From: Candidatus Manganitrophus sp. | GTDB lineage: Bacteria > Nitrospirota > Nitrospiria > SBBL01 > Manganitrophaceae | DNA: 64,000 nt | Direction: 5' to 3' | Assembly (NCBI GenBank): GCA_028865235.1 | Contig: CP114561.1 | Span: 3,182,001 to 3,246,000 of the forward strand | Shown: positions 11,056 to 19,114 of the stretch, in pieces | Layout: every line of letters begins with the position of its first letter | Position numbering within the stretch: position 1 is the stretch's first letter | Position numbers and translations under genes: made by a program | The notes under the pieces: generated by a model | What the model was told of the DNA's origin: nothing | What the model saw: the letters and a program-made list of their open reading frames with translations, nothing else | Databases searched by the model: none

Positions 11056-12260
11056 TTGGAGCCATTCGATATTTTGATCGTGGGGGGCGGGATTATCGGG
11101 AGCAGCATTGCAATGGCCCTCTCGGAACGGGGGGGCGGCCGGATCGGCGTGGTCGATATCGACCTCTCCGGGACGTGGGGTTCGACCGAGCGGAATGCCG
11201 GCGGGGTTCGCGCCACCTGGGAGCAGCCGATCAACATCGAATTGGGAAGGCGATCGATCGCCTATTACGAGACGGTGGCGGCCGAGGTCGGGTTTCAACA
11301 GAAAGGTTACCTCTGGCTCTACAATCCGGAGCAGTGGCGGCGGGCCGCCGAGCGGTTGGCGGCGCAGCGGCGGTGGGGGGTTCCGGTGGAGGAGTGGACC
11401 CCGTCCGAGGTTCAAGCCCGATATCCTTTCCTCGATCGGTTGGAAGGGGTGGAGGCGGCGACCTTTTCCCCCGCGACGGCCTGATCAACCCGAATCTCTT
11501 AAAACTACATTATCGCCGGATCGCGTCGGAGCGGGGGGTCGCCTGGATCGACCGCCATGCCGTGGAGCGGATTGCCATGGCGCAGGGGCGGATCGACAGC
11601 CTCCTCCTGCGCGAGATCCGATCCCAAGAAGAGGTGACGCCGTTCCTCACAGAGGGGACCCTCCCGGAGGGGAGCGCGACCCAAACGATCTCGGCGCGCA
11701 TCGTGGTGAACGCGGCCGGGCCGTGGGCGCCCCGGCTCGCCCGGCTTTATGGAAAAGAGATCCCTTCCGCTCCGGTCCGGCGCCAGGTCTCCGTCGCCCA
11801 CAGCCGGGAGGTCGATCTGACTCCCTTCGGAATGATCGTCGATACGACCGGCCTTTATTTCCATGCCGAGGCGAACAACCTTTTGGCGGGATACTCGGTT
11901 CCGACCGAGCCGAAAGGGTATCGTTTCGAGGACGAGGGATACGACTTCTTTTTACAGGAGATCTGGCCCCGGCTCTGGGAGCGGGGGAGCCGGTTTGAAA
12001 AGTTGAAGTATGTGAGCGGGTGGGCCGGGCTTTATGAAGTCTCCCCCGACAAAAGCGCCATCATCGGCGCGGCGGCCGGCCTGGCGGGGGTTTTCGAGGC
12101 CCATTCTTTTTCAGGCCGGGGGGTGATGCAGTCGTACGCCACCGGCCAGGCGCTGGCGGAGTTGATTGTCGAAGGACGTTATCGGACGATCGATCTCGCC
12201 CCCCTCGCCGGGGATCGATTCGAGAGGGGCGCGCCGATTCCGGAAGGACTGCATATATAA
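11056..12260 (+). CDS. FAD-dependent amine oxidase / sarcosine-oxidase (DAO) family (frame break near 11475)
   Basis: Flavoprotein of the D-amino-acid oxidase/glycine-sarcosine oxidase family, about 400 residues. The N-terminal dinucleotide-binding fold [19 protein letters not shown] carries the GxGxxG signature, followed by [15 protein letters not shown], the usual substrate and FAD contact region. The C-terminus has [19 protein letters not shown], the second FAD-contact block (normally GFSGHG). The frame stops early at TTTTCCCCC (11473-11481). One extra base gives [15 protein letters not shown] and carries on in the overlapping frame. The start is a TTG at 11056. The substrate cannot be assigned, and no glycine-cleavage or sarcosine genes are adjacent. 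Confidence 0.82.
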
Positions 12261-12265
12261 GAGAG

Positions 12266-12356
12266 AGGGTGTAGGGGGTAGGGGGTGGGGGTAGGGGGTA
12301 GGTTTTGGGGGCAGTTCCCTTTACCCTACACCCTACCCCCTATACGCTACACCCTG
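12266..12356. repeat. Inverted GTAGGGGGTAGGG / CCCTACCCCCTA low-complexity repeat
   Basis: Several GTAGGGGGT words on the left (12271-12302) face CCCTACACCCTACCCCCTA on the right (12324-12342). It fills the gap between the convergent amine-oxidase and coiled-coil genes and could fold into a long imperfect hairpin. No coding content. Confidence 0.75.
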
Positions 12357-12361
12357 GTCCT

Positions 12362-12696
12362 TTAGGCGGCTCTTTCGCGGAGCTGGGCCATTTTGTCATG
12401 GAGTGATTTGAGCTTTCGTTCGATCTTTTTCGCATCCGCCAGTTTTTTCTTGATCGTCGGATCGGAGACCGGGTTCTTCGCGCCGTTCGCCTCGGCGAGC
12501 TCGAAGATCCGCTCGCCGATCTCGGAGAAATTTTTCTCCGCCTTTTGTTCGAACAAAAAAATCTGGTAGCGCAGCTTTCCGATCTGCGCCAAGTGGTCCG
12601 CTTTTCGGAGACCGATCCCGGCCGCCGTTTGACGCGGGGAATTTCCCCCCGCATCTCCCGGGTGATATCCTCCTTCATCTTCATCCATGCATTCAT
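12362..12696 (-). CDS. Small coiled-coil hypothetical protein (frame break near 12620)
   Basis: About 111 residues. The start ATG at 12696 follows GAAGGAG with a 6-base gap and gives MNAWMKMKEDITREMRGEI. The frame slips near 12620 and continues AAGIGLRKADHLAQIGKLRY and KAEKNFSEIGERIFELAE, ending LHDKMAQLRERAA. The protein is almost entirely amphipathic helix rich in Lys/Glu, likely a coiled coil, with no signal peptide. Function unknown. The layout resembles small phasin-like or magnetosome/stress coiled-coil proteins, but no motif supports a specific assignment. Confidence 0.6.
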
Positions 12697-12863
12697 GCAA
12701 TACTCCTTCCGAAGAACCTTCTTCTTATTGTAAGATTTTCCGGAGAGACGATTCAAGCCGATCGGGGCGGAGGCCTGCCCGACCGCCGGAATTTCCGGTT
12801 GCCTTTTTAAATCCGTTTCGATACCGTGCCGCCATTGCCCATCATCCTCTGAGTAAAAACCGC

Positions 12864-13050
12864 ATGCGCGCCGATCAGCCGATCCGCCAATGGACGATTC
12901 TCAAGCTGCTGGAGTCGAACGGGCGGGTGACCCTTCGACAGATCGCCGACGCCCTCTCCGAGACCTGCCATGAGCGGACACTCCGGGGCGCAGGTGGAGG
13001 TGACCGCGCCGGCGCGATTGAGACGGATGGGAGAATGGGGCGTGGAAGGT
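12864..13050 (+). pseudogene. Remnant of a WYL-domain (PafC/YafY-like) transcriptional regulator
   Basis: The ATG at 12864 begins a helix-turn-helix of the WYL-regulator type: RQWTILKLLESNGRVTLRQI followed by ADALSETCHERTLR. The match ends abruptly near 12985. In the next frame GAQVEVTAPARLRRM resembles the C-terminal edge of a WYL domain, so the middle of the protein appears to have been deleted. No intact regulator can be read. A decayed gene is more likely than a sequencing error, because about 200 residues are missing. Confidence 0.55.
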
Positions 13051-13245
13051 GGCGGGAAAGTATCCGAAGGGGGCTCGCGCGAAGAGTCTATCACAGGGTT
13101 GCTAAGGGTGTGGCGTCTGTTTAAGGAATGGCTGATATGTATCCGGATGGGGATGCTCGCAAAGGATGTTGCAAACGCTTCTCCGGCAAGGGGTTGAATA
13201 GGGGTCTCCTTCCGATACCGCGAGTTCAAAGACTTTGAGTCGGCG

Positions 13246-13267
13246 GCCGGCCCGCTTTCGGGCCGGC
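13246..13267. terminator. GC-rich hairpin GCCGGCCCG-CTTT-CGGGCCGGC
   Basis: Perfect nine-base stem with a four-base loop just beyond the minus-strand small gene at 13278. There is no clear U tract, so it may be a transcript-end stabiliser rather than a classical terminator. Confidence 0.5.
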
Positions 13268-13277
13268 GCCGTATATA

Positions 13278-13469
13278 TCATCCTCTGTATCTTTCCAGCC
13301 GGTCAATCTCTTTGAGCCGCTTCTGCATCTCTTTGTTCGGGTTTCGCTTTGCGAACTGGCTGACCCGGTGGATAATGAAGTAGCGTCCCCCGCCCCGATT
13401 GAGGCAGGAGGTTTCTCGCTCGGGCTCTATCTTCCTGCACTTCGCGTTCGGCATCTCTTTCAGAGTCAT
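13278..13469 (-). CDS. Small basic hypothetical protein
   Basis: 63 residues beginning MTLKEMPNAKCRKIEPERE. It is rich in Lys/Arg/Glu, with two cysteines and a helical C-terminal half, NKEMQKRLKEIDRLERYRG. The ATG at 13469 follows GAAGGAGAG with suitable spacing, and the gene lies 18 bases after gap on the same strand, so it is probably the last member of the BON-gap operon. A strong hairpin at 13246-13267 follows. No family recognised. Confidence 0.6.
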   Translation of the reverse strand: MTLKEMPNAKCRKIEPERETSCLNRGGGRYFIIHRVSQFAKRNPNKEMQKRLKEIDRLERYRG

Positions 13470-13487
13470 CGCGTTCTCTCCTTCGGG

Positions 13488-14489
13488 CTATAAAAGTTTC
13501 GTCACATCGACAAGACGGTTCGAGAAGCCCCATTCGTTGTCGTACCAGGCGAGGACCCGGAGCAGGTGCTCGCCGACGACCATCGTCGACGGCGCGTCGA
13601 TCACGGCGGAGTAGGGGGAGCCGATGTAGTCGATCGAGACCAGCTCCTCTTCGGAAACTTGCAAAATCGGGGCGAGGCGGGGGTTCTGCTCCGCCTTCCG
13701 GAAGGCCCCGACGATCTTCTCCACATCGACCGGCTCCCGCGTCTGGGCCACCAGATCGAGGATCGAAACGTCCGGGATCGGGGCGCGGATCGCCATCCCG
13801 TTGATTTTCCCCGCCAGCTCCGGAAGGGCCTGGGTCGCCGCGATCGCGGCCCCGGTGGTGGTCGGGATGAGGGAAAGGGCCGCGGCCCGGCCTCTTCGTT
13901 TGTCTTTTTTCTTCGGGCGGTCGAGGAGGACCTGGGAAGAAGTATAGGCATGGACCGTGTTCATCAGGGCATGCTCGATCGTAAAGGCGTCGTTCAGCAC
14001 CTTGGCGACGGGGGCGATGCAGTTGGTCGTGCAGGAGGCGTTCGACACGATGTGATGGCGCCGGGGGTCGTATCGATCCTCGTTGACCCCCATCGTGATT
14101 GTCAGATCGGCGTCGCGGGCGGGGGCGGAAACAAGCACCTTCCGGGCGCCGGCTTGCAGATGTTTCAAGGCCCCCTCTCGGTTCGTAAATTTCCCGGAGC
14201 ATTCAACCACCCCTTCCACGTCCCACTCTTTCCAGGGAAGCCGGGAGGGATCGGCCTCGCTGAGCACGGCAATTTTCTTCCCATCCGCGACAAAATGGTT
14301 CCGCTCCACCTCGAAGGGATGTTTCCATTTTCCGTGAACCGAATCGTATTTAAACGCGTAGGCGAGGCTCTCCGGATCGGAGATGTCGTTCACGGCGACG
14401 ACCTCCAAATCGTTCTCCTCTCTTTGGAGGGCGATTCTTAAAAAGGCGCGGCCGATCCGGCCGAATCCGTTGATTGCAATCCGTCTCAT
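13488..14489 (-). CDS. gap: Glyceraldehyde-3-phosphate dehydrogenase, type I
   Basis: Phosphorylating GAPDH of 333 residues, interconverting glyceraldehyde-3-phosphate and 1,3-bisphosphoglycerate with NAD(P). The Rossmann start is RIAINGFGRIGRAFLR. D35 in VNDISD suggests NAD preference. The catalytic motif SNASCTTNC has the active Cys at 153, with the general-base His in NTVHAYTSSQ. The C-terminus WYDNEWGFSNRLVD is canonical. A basic stretch KKKDKRRGRAAA replaces the usual S-loop entry HKDLRRARAA and adds a few residues. The start overlaps the upstream BON gene (ATGA). A sigma-54-type promoter lies upstream of that pair. Confidence 0.96.
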   Translation of the reverse strand: MRRIAINGFGRIGRAFLRIALQREENDLEVVAVNDISDPESLAYAFKYDSVHGKWKHPFEVERNHFVADGKKIAVLSEADPSRLPWKEWDVEGVVECSGKFTNREGALKHLQAGARKVLVSAPARDADLTITMGVNEDRYDPRRHHIVSNASCTTNCIAPVAKVLNDAFTIEHALMNTVHAYTSSQVLLDRPKKKDKRRGRAAALSLIPTTTGAAIAATQALPELAGKINGMAIRAPIPDVSILDLVAQTREPVDVEKIVGAFRKAEQNPRLAPILQVSEEELVSIDYIGSPYSAVIDAPSTMVVGEHLLRVLAWYDNEWGFSNRLVDVTKLL

Positions 14490-14751
14490 GCAGACCTCCT
14501 TGCGGAGCAGGGGACGATTCGAAGCGCGTTCTCGACCGCCAAGACCCCTTCGGTAAAGCGGACGGCGTCTTCGATCATTGCTTTTTCGGCGAGCAGGAGG
14601 ACAGACCCTTCCAGACGGACCACCCCGGCGGAGACAACGATCCGAAGGTCGGGGGGAATTCGATCACGGCGCTGCGCTTCAGGCTGTTTAAGATGCGCGC
14701 GCGAATCTCCTGATCGTCTGTTGAGAGGAGCCCCTCTTTCTTCAGAGTCAT
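14486..14751 (-). CDS. BON-domain protein (frame break near 14655)
   Basis: About 88 residues. The N-terminus is MTLKKEGLLSTDDQEIRARI. After a one-base slip within GAATTCCCCCCGA the frame continues DLRIVVSAGVVRLEGSVLLL and AVRFTEGVLAVENALRIV, the BON (OsmY-type) pattern with the GxVxLxG core. BON domains usually associate with membranes or other proteins in osmotic or envelope stress. No signal peptide is visible, so this one may be cytoplasmic. The stop overlaps the gap start codon by the ATGA arrangement, so the two are translationally coupled. Confidence 0.68.
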
Positions 14752-14839
14752 CCTTCGCTCCCGATGAAATAAATCTCGATCATCGCCGATGAGATCTTGT
14801 TTTCCGATGATCTGCTAAAAAATCCTAATTCATAGCGGA

Positions 14840-14854
14840 GCAATATCTGTACCA
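14840..14854 (-). promoter_or_regulatory. Sigma-54 (-24/-12) promoter for BON-gap operon
   Basis: Minus-strand reading TGGTACAGATATTGCTCC: TGG at -24, TTGCT at -12, with the canonical 10 bases between GG and GC. Transcription would start near 14828, about 77 bases before the BON start. It is nearly the same sequence as the element at 21298-21312. Confidence 0.6.
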
Positions 14855-15093
14855 GAGGAGGTTATCCCAAAGCCGGAAGATCTTCATGAAAAAGGAGAAG
14901 GCCCGGGCGTTCCCGCTAGACGCGTCCGATCCCTTCCGAGAGATCCGCCACAGGGTGATCTGGAAATGTATAAAAACCCCCGTTCTTCCGTGATCGCTTC
15001 GTTCATCTGTGCAAGCTTTTTTACAAAGGGAAATCGGGGCGCCCGAATCGATTCATTTTTAATCAAGTGGAAGTGCTCCGTTCTCCTTTAAAA

Positions 15094-15109
15094 AGGCACT
15101 TTTCTTGCT
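15094..15109 (+). promoter_or_regulatory. Sigma-54 (-24/-12) promoter for secreted-protein genes
   Basis: AGGCACTTTTCTTGCTA: GG at 15095-15096 and GC at 15107-15108, with correct spacing and a TTGCT -12 box. Predicted start near 15120, ahead of the gene at 15206. Confidence 0.6.
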
Positions 15110-15205
15110 ATCTTATCTTTCTGATGGATATCAATAGGCATATCACCTCTGCCCGGACGAAGCTCAATCAGATCACGTTATATCGCGAATCCTATGGAGA
15201 TGAAA

Positions 15206-15553
15206 ATGTTGAGGATGATCAAGAAATATCTACCCGCTTTTGGGACTTTATTTGCCATCACATTCTTTTTGGTCATGGCGCTTACCGCCTTGGCTCACGT
15301 CGAGCACGCGCAGCAAGAGAAGCAAGATCAGAAGAAGAGCCGAAGCGCGATCGGAGCGACCCGGCCGCGCGGGAGCGTTTCGGAGCGTCAACCGGTTGTT
15401 GGACAAGAGGGCAGGACGCTCTCGGAAGAGGTGGCCCCTATCGGGTCTGCGGACGGAAATGATCGAGCCGATCAGCAATCAAGGCCAGACCCGGACCGAT
15501 CGTCAAGAGAGCGAACCATATCGACTGTTTTAGCCGGACCCGTCGGGCGGTAG
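15206..15553 (+). CDS. Small exported hypothetical protein, hydrophilic mature region
   Basis: 115 residues from the ATG at 15206, chosen because GGAG lies six bases upstream; an earlier ATG at 15194 is possible. The N-terminus MLRMIKKYLPAFGTLFAI and following VMALTALAHVEHA form a signal peptide. The mature part is polar, rich in Gln, Arg, Asp and Ser, with no cysteines and probably disordered. It is the first gene after a sigma-54-type promoter, followed by two similar exported proteins. Function unknown. Confidence 0.6.
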   Translation: MLRMIKKYLPAFGTLFAITFFLVMALTALAHVEHAQQEKQDQKKSRSAIGATRPRGSVSERQPVVGQEGRTLSEEVAPIGSADGNDRADQQSRPDPDRSSRERTISTVLAGPVGR

Positions 15554-15597
15554 GAAGGCCGTTCGGGTTTTTATTTGTAAGCAAGGGAGGTATTGTG

Positions 15598-16020
15598 ATG
15601 AAAAAAGGATTCTTCGTCCTATTTGGATTATTGATAGGAATGCTCGTCATGGGACCGATCACGTCTCATGGGCAAATGACGCAACCCGATCAGCAACAAT
15701 CGGAGCGTGATCTCAATCAACAGCAACCGCCGTCCGATCTGGAATTTGAAGAGGGAAGAGGGGCGGCTCCCGGCGGCGGGGTGACCCTCACGCAGGGAAA
15801 ACTCTCCGGCGAGGTCGTCAGCATCAATCAACAGACCGGGACGATTGAGATTAAAACGGAGGAAGGGGTGACCAACCGATTCATGGTCGAGGAAGGGGCG
15901 AAAGGCCAACTCAATCAGATCAAAAAAGGAGATCAGGTTGATCTGGTGATGACCCTTCGCGCGACCCCCCAACAAGGAACACAAGGGGGATCGATGGAAC
16001 AGCCGCCAATGACCCGATAA
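15598..16020 (+). CDS. Small exported hypothetical protein, paralogue 1
   Basis: 140 residues. Signal peptide MKKGFFVLFGLLIGMLVMGP with cleavage near SHGQ, then a Gln/Asp-rich linker (QQQSERDLNQQQPPSDLE) and a C-terminal OB-like or BOF-like beta domain: GKLSGEVVSINQQTGTIEIK, then GVTNRFMVEEGAKGQL and GDQVDLVMTL. GGGAGG at 15584-15588 supports this start (a GTG precedes it at 15595). The next gene at 16148 has the same layout and clear sequence similarity, so the two are tandem duplicates. The beta domain resembles small periplasmic regulators of conductance, but the ligand is unknown. Confidence 0.7.
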   Translation: MKKGFFVLFGLLIGMLVMGPITSHGQMTQPDQQQSERDLNQQQPPSDLEFEEGRGAAPGGGVTLTQGKLSGEVVSINQQTGTIEIKTEEGVTNRFMVEEGAKGQLNQIKKGDQVDLVMTLRATPQQGTQGGSMEQPPMTR

Positions 16021-16083
16021 GATGACCCGATAATCAGTGTCGCTGTTTTCCGATCATCGGCGACGCGCATAATCTTTTGAACG

Positions 16084-16119
16084 AACCCCGGCGGTCCGAG
16101 GTAATGCGGCCCCGGGGTT
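16084..16119 (+). terminator. Hairpin between the two secreted paralogues
   Basis: AACCCCGG (16084-16091) pairs with CCGGGGTT (16112-16119) across a 20-base loop. There is no U tract, so it may attenuate or stabilise rather than terminate. Confidence 0.4.
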
Positions 16120-16147
16120 TGCATTGATCGATAAGGAGAGATGGGTG

Positions 16148-16594
16148 ATGAAAAAAATATTTTTAGCGCTACTTGGATTGATGATGATCGGTCTCTTCGC
16201 TCTGACGGGGCCGATTCCGACCGTTGCGCAAATGGCGCAGCCGGATGAGCAGGGTCAACCGGGGCGGGATCTGAATCAACAGCAGCCCGATCCGGGGATG
16301 GAATCGGAGCAGCCGGGGATGGAATCGGAGGAAGGGCCGGCCCCGGGTGGAACGCCGATGACCCCGACGCGAGGAACGGTTTCGGGAGAGGTGCTCGATG
16401 TCGATCCGGCGACCGGATTGATTGCTGTTCGGACCCTGGAGGGGATGGTGAATATCTTTACCGTTGAGGAAGGGGCGAGAGGCCAGCTGGATCAAATCGA
16501 AGAGGGGGACCAGATCGACCTGGTCGTGGTCCTCAACGCGATCGAGGTGACCCCGCAAGAGGAAGGGGGGCCGATGGAACCGCCGGCCGGGTAA
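16148..16594 (+). CDS. Small exported hypothetical protein, paralogue 2
   Basis: 148 residues. Signal peptide MKKIFLALLGLMMIGLFALT with cleavage after TVAQ, a Gln/Pro/Glu linker with the internal repeat PGMESEQPGMESEE, and a C-terminal beta domain (GTVSGEVLDVDPATGLIAVR, then FTVEEGARGQL and GDQIDLVVVL) that aligns with paralogue 1. The start follows AAGGAGAG at 16134-16141; an in-frame GTG sits one codon earlier. A strong terminator follows at 16616-16661, closing this plus-strand group. Confidence 0.7.
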   Translation: MKKIFLALLGLMMIGLFALTGPIPTVAQMAQPDEQGQPGRDLNQQQPDPGMESEQPGMESEEGPAPGGTPMTPTRGTVSGEVLDVDPATGLIAVRTLEGMVNIFTVEEGARGQLDQIEEGDQIDLVVVLNAIEVTPQEEGGPMEPPAG

Positions 16595-16856
16595 TCAGCG
16601 TCTCCTCATTCTTCAGAGCCCCGAGGGTTCGGATCATTCCGATCGTCGGGGCTCTTTTTTTGACGGTCGGGAGCTTCGCGCATCGAACGGCCCCTCCCAA
16701 GCCGATCTCTCTTTCATCTTCCATCGTCATTTTGCCGTAGATTAGATAGGGATATCGCGCGTTCTCCCGGGCATAACCCATGTTGATCATCGAGAAGATC
16801 GTAAAGAGTCCGAGGACGATCAGAAGCGCTTGAGGGAAACGGCCGCCTCCCCCCAC
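16533..16856 (-). CDS. Small membrane segment, probably the C-terminal module of the adjacent CydA-like protein
   Basis: 107-residue frame with one membrane helix, ALLIVLGLFTIFSMINMGYA, followed by RENARYPYLIYGKMTMEDER. The same helix plus GVIREQARRPYTVYGEIHLE forms the C-terminus of the other CydA-like protein in this cluster (19628-20850). The segment overlaps the end of the 16820-17944 gene in another frame. A single missing base near 16825 would fuse the two into one protein ending SLKRF-LIVLGLF. The part beyond about residue 60 runs antisense to the secreted-protein gene and may not be real. Confidence 0.5.
   Translation of the reverse strand: MGGGGRFPQALLIVLGLFTIFSMINMGYARENARYPYLIYGKMTMEDEREIGLGGAVRCAKLPTVKKRAPTIGMIRTLGALKNEETLITRPAVPSAPLPLAGSPRSR
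16616..16661 (+). terminator. Rho-independent terminator
   Basis: Stem GAGCCCCGA / TCGGGGCTC (16616-16624 and 16646-16654) followed by seven T, directly after the second secreted paralogue. Confidence 0.8.
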
Positions 16857-17944
16857 TCCGACTTGAAGCGCAGGGCGCTGAGATAGAAGCCGTAATTGAG
16901 GATTCCCAATCCGATCAGGACCCCCATCGCAATGTATTTATGCGGCTGCATCTTTCCCAGGGGATTCACCGCGGCCGAGGTGAAGTACTCGGCGAAGGGA
17001 ATGTAGCGGATCTGGTAGGGCATCACGAAAACGATCGCCGCGATGCCCATCACGATGAAGGTGATCAGCCGGTACCGCTTGAAATGGGGGTTTTCTTTGT
17101 ATCGAAAATAGGCCATCCGGAACATGTACCAGGTTCCGGCGATAAAGAGAACATTGATCAGGAGGACCTGGAGAACGAAGATCCACGATTTCTCGCCGAG
17201 CATCAGCCGGCTGAACGCCCCCTCGGAGGCGAAGCGGACCGCTTTCAGATAGGAAAACCCGATGATCGGCATCAGAAGAAGAAATCCGAACCCGACAATC
17301 ACCGAAAAGGCGCCGACCCATTCATGATAGGCTCGCTCTTCCGGATCTTTCGTCCGCAAATAACGGATGGCCGAAAGCGCGGCGATGCCGAAGCCGAACC
17401 ACGACAGATTTCCGGCGAACCGATGAAGGGTCAGTTGAACCATCGTCGGGTTGATGGCCCGTTTGAGAAACGGCTCGACCGGGCCGGGGGTCAGCAGGAA
17501 AGAGCCGACGATGTCGATCATCACCATCGCGATCACCCCGAAGGTCGCACCCAGCCAGGCGATGAACAGATGGGTCTTCCGCGGCCACTTCCCCCAGCTG
17601 TAATACCAGGGATAGAGACAGGCGGCCTCGCCCAAGAACATCGATGCTTCGAAGATCAGCGGCCAGAACATGATCCGAAAAAGAAGGGTCCAGAAGGCCG
17701 GCCAGAGGATCGTCAGCAAGAAAACGAGGATCACCCCCAAAAACGCCACCGTCGCGCTCATCAACACCAGGGTGCGGGCGATCGAATGGGAGAGCCGCTC
17801 GTAGCGCGGCTCATGGGTGAGCACCCCGACCGATTCGGCCGTGGCGCCCAAGAGCATCCCCCCGACGATGAAGGTGGCGAAGAGGGAGTGAAACGACGCG
17901 GTGACCGCGATCGCCCATCGGCTTACGAGCAACGACTCCTCCAT
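16820..17944 (-). CDS. CydA-like (cytochrome bd subunit I-type) membrane protein 2
   Basis: 374 residues with about nine membrane helices, resembling the N-terminal two thirds of cytochrome bd quinol oxidase subunit I. It keeps H19 in SFHSLFATFIVGG (equivalent to the CydA high-spin heme ligand), the acidic pair E99/E106 in FEASMFLGEA that lines the CydA proton path, and H174 in LTLHRFAGNLSW (equivalent to the heme b558 ligand). The long Q-loop with its quinol-binding Lys/Glu is absent and no CydB gene is present. It follows cytochrome b by 18 bases in an operon with a Rieske protein, so it may form an unconventional quinol-oxidising or oxygen-reducing complex. Its C-terminal helix module probably lies in the overlapping frame. 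Confidence 0.75.
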   Translation of the reverse strand: MEESLLVSRWAIAVTASFHSLFATFIVGGMLLGATAESVGVLTHEPRYERLSHSIARTLVLMSATVAFLGVILVFLLTILWPAFWTLLFRIMFWPLIFEASMFLGEAACLYPWYYSWGKWPRKTHLFIAWLGATFGVIAMVMIDIVGSFLLTPGPVEPFLKRAINPTMVQLTLHRFAGNLSWFGFGIAALSAIRYLRTKDPEERAYHEWVGAFSVIVGFGFLLLMPIIGFSYLKAVRFASEGAFSRLMLGEKSWIFVLQVLLINVLFIAGTWYMFRMAYFRYKENPHFKRYRLITFIVMGIAAIVFVMPYQIRYIPFAEYFTSAAVNPLGKMQPHKYIAMGVLIGLGILNYGFYLSALRFKSEWGEAAVSLKRF

Positions 17945-17962
17945 CCCGATCCTCCTGTTGCG

Positions 17963-19114
17963 TCAATAGTTGAAAATCCGCGCCCCCGCCATCAGGGCGA
18001 GGAAGATGATAAAAAGATAGACCCACGTTCCGATGATCGTCGGGACCGGCCTTCGGATGGGGCTGACCTCCGGGTGGCGCTCGACAAACGGAACGAGGGG
18101 GAGAAAAAGAAAAAAGAGGGTGACGAGAATCAGCCCGATCGGGATCAACCGCCCCGGAAAGAACATCAGCCATTCGTCCACCGACCAGAAAAACCACTCC
18201 GGTCGGGGAATGATCTCGGTCGGCGGCGGCTCTTCGCCCCGGTAAGGGGAGAAGGGGAAGAGAATCGAAAAAAGCGAAACGGCGGTGATCAGGCCGAAGG
18301 CGACGATCGAGTCCCGGAAAACCTGGGCGGGATAAAAAGGCTCCGTCTCGTCGGGGGTCATCTTCGTCACGATGATCGATTCCCGCGGGACCCCCTTCGC
18401 CGTCAGCGCCGCGATCTGATCGCGGTACTCGATGACCGACCCGAAGAGGCCGTGCTTCCTGATCAGGTAGAGGTGCAATGTAATCAACATTCCGAGGACC
18501 AGCGGGAGAACCCAAACGTGCAGGGCGTAGAACCGGGTCAATGTGAGGGTCCCGACATGTTCTCCTCCCAGGAGCGCGCTGCGAAGAAAGGGGCCGATCA
18601 GGGGAAAGTAGGAGAGGGTGTTCCCGAAGACCGTTCCGATCCAATGGGCGTTGTCGTCCCACGGCAAAAGCCCGCCGGTCAAGCCGATGCCGATCACCGT
18701 CAAAAAGATCAACGCCCCGATCACCCAGGTCATCTCCCGCGGCCGCTTGAACGAGCCGCTCACGAAGACGCGGAACATGTGAAGTCCGATCACGATGAAG
18801 AGAAGGTTCGCCGACCACCGGTGCATGCTCCGCAGATACCAGCCGTAGCTCACCTGCTCCGTGATGTACCGGATCGACTGCTCGGCGTATTCCCCGTCGG
18901 GGACGTAGTAGAACATCAAGAAGGCGCCGGTGACGAACTGAATCGTGATCAAAGACAAGGTGGCGCTCCCGAGGGTATAAAACCAGGCCCCCCGCTTCGG
19001 GAGCGGCTTCTGAAGCATCCGCTCGAAAATATCGAGCCCCACCCGCTCATCGAACCAATCCCGGAGCGATTGTCTCATTCGCAACCTCACACCTGTTTCC
19101 TCGGATCTTTCCAT
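17963..19114 (-). CDS. Cytochrome b of a Rieske/cytochrome b complex
   Basis: 383-residue quinol:electron-acceptor oxidoreductase subunit with N- and C-terminal domains fused (about eight helices). Heme ligands H98/H112 and H199/H214 are present. The second pair is separated by 14 residues, as in b6f-type and Gram-positive cytochromes b rather than mitochondrial ones (13). The Qo motif is PEWF instead of PEWY, within IIPRPEWFFWSVDEW. A 35-residue cytoplasmic N-terminus precedes the first helix. The start overlaps the end of the Rieske gene. No cytochrome c1 or other CxxCH protein is encoded in the cluster. Confidence 0.92.
   Translation of the reverse strand: MERSEETGVRLRMRQSLRDWFDERVGLDIFERMLQKPLPKRGAWFYTLGSATLSLITIQFVTGAFLMFYYVPDGEYAEQSIRYITEQVSYGWYLRSMHRWSANLLFIVIGLHMFRVFVSGSFKRPREMTWVIGALIFLTVIGIGLTGGLLPWDDNAHWIGTVFGNTLSYFPLIGPFLRSALLGGEHVGTLTLTRFYALHVWVLPLVLGMLITLHLYLIRKHGLFGSVIEYRDQIAALTAKGVPRESIIVTKMTPDETEPFYPAQVFRDSIVAFGLITAVSLFSILFPFSPYRGEEPPPTEIIPRPEWFFWSVDEWLMFFPGRLIPIGLILVTLFFLFLPLVPFVERHPEVSPIRRPVPTIIGTWVYLFIIFLALMAGARIFNY

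Larger units (their letters stand above)
14752..15205. other. Intergenic regulatory region with divergent sigma-54-type promoters
   Basis: No supported gene. Contains opposing -24/-12 elements at 14840-14854 (toward BON-gap) and 15094-15109 (toward the secreted-protein genes), about 240 bases apart. Activator-binding sites would be expected between them, but I see no obvious dyad. Confidence 0.5.

Noticed and set aside
10598..11065. 155-codon minus-strand frame in the gap before the amine oxidase
   Set aside because: Compositionally odd, lacks motifs and overlaps a strong promoter for the opposite strand.
14884..15066. 60-codon minus-strand frame between the two sigma-54-type promoters
   Set aside because: Lies in a regulatory gap, with no ribosome-binding site; not supported.
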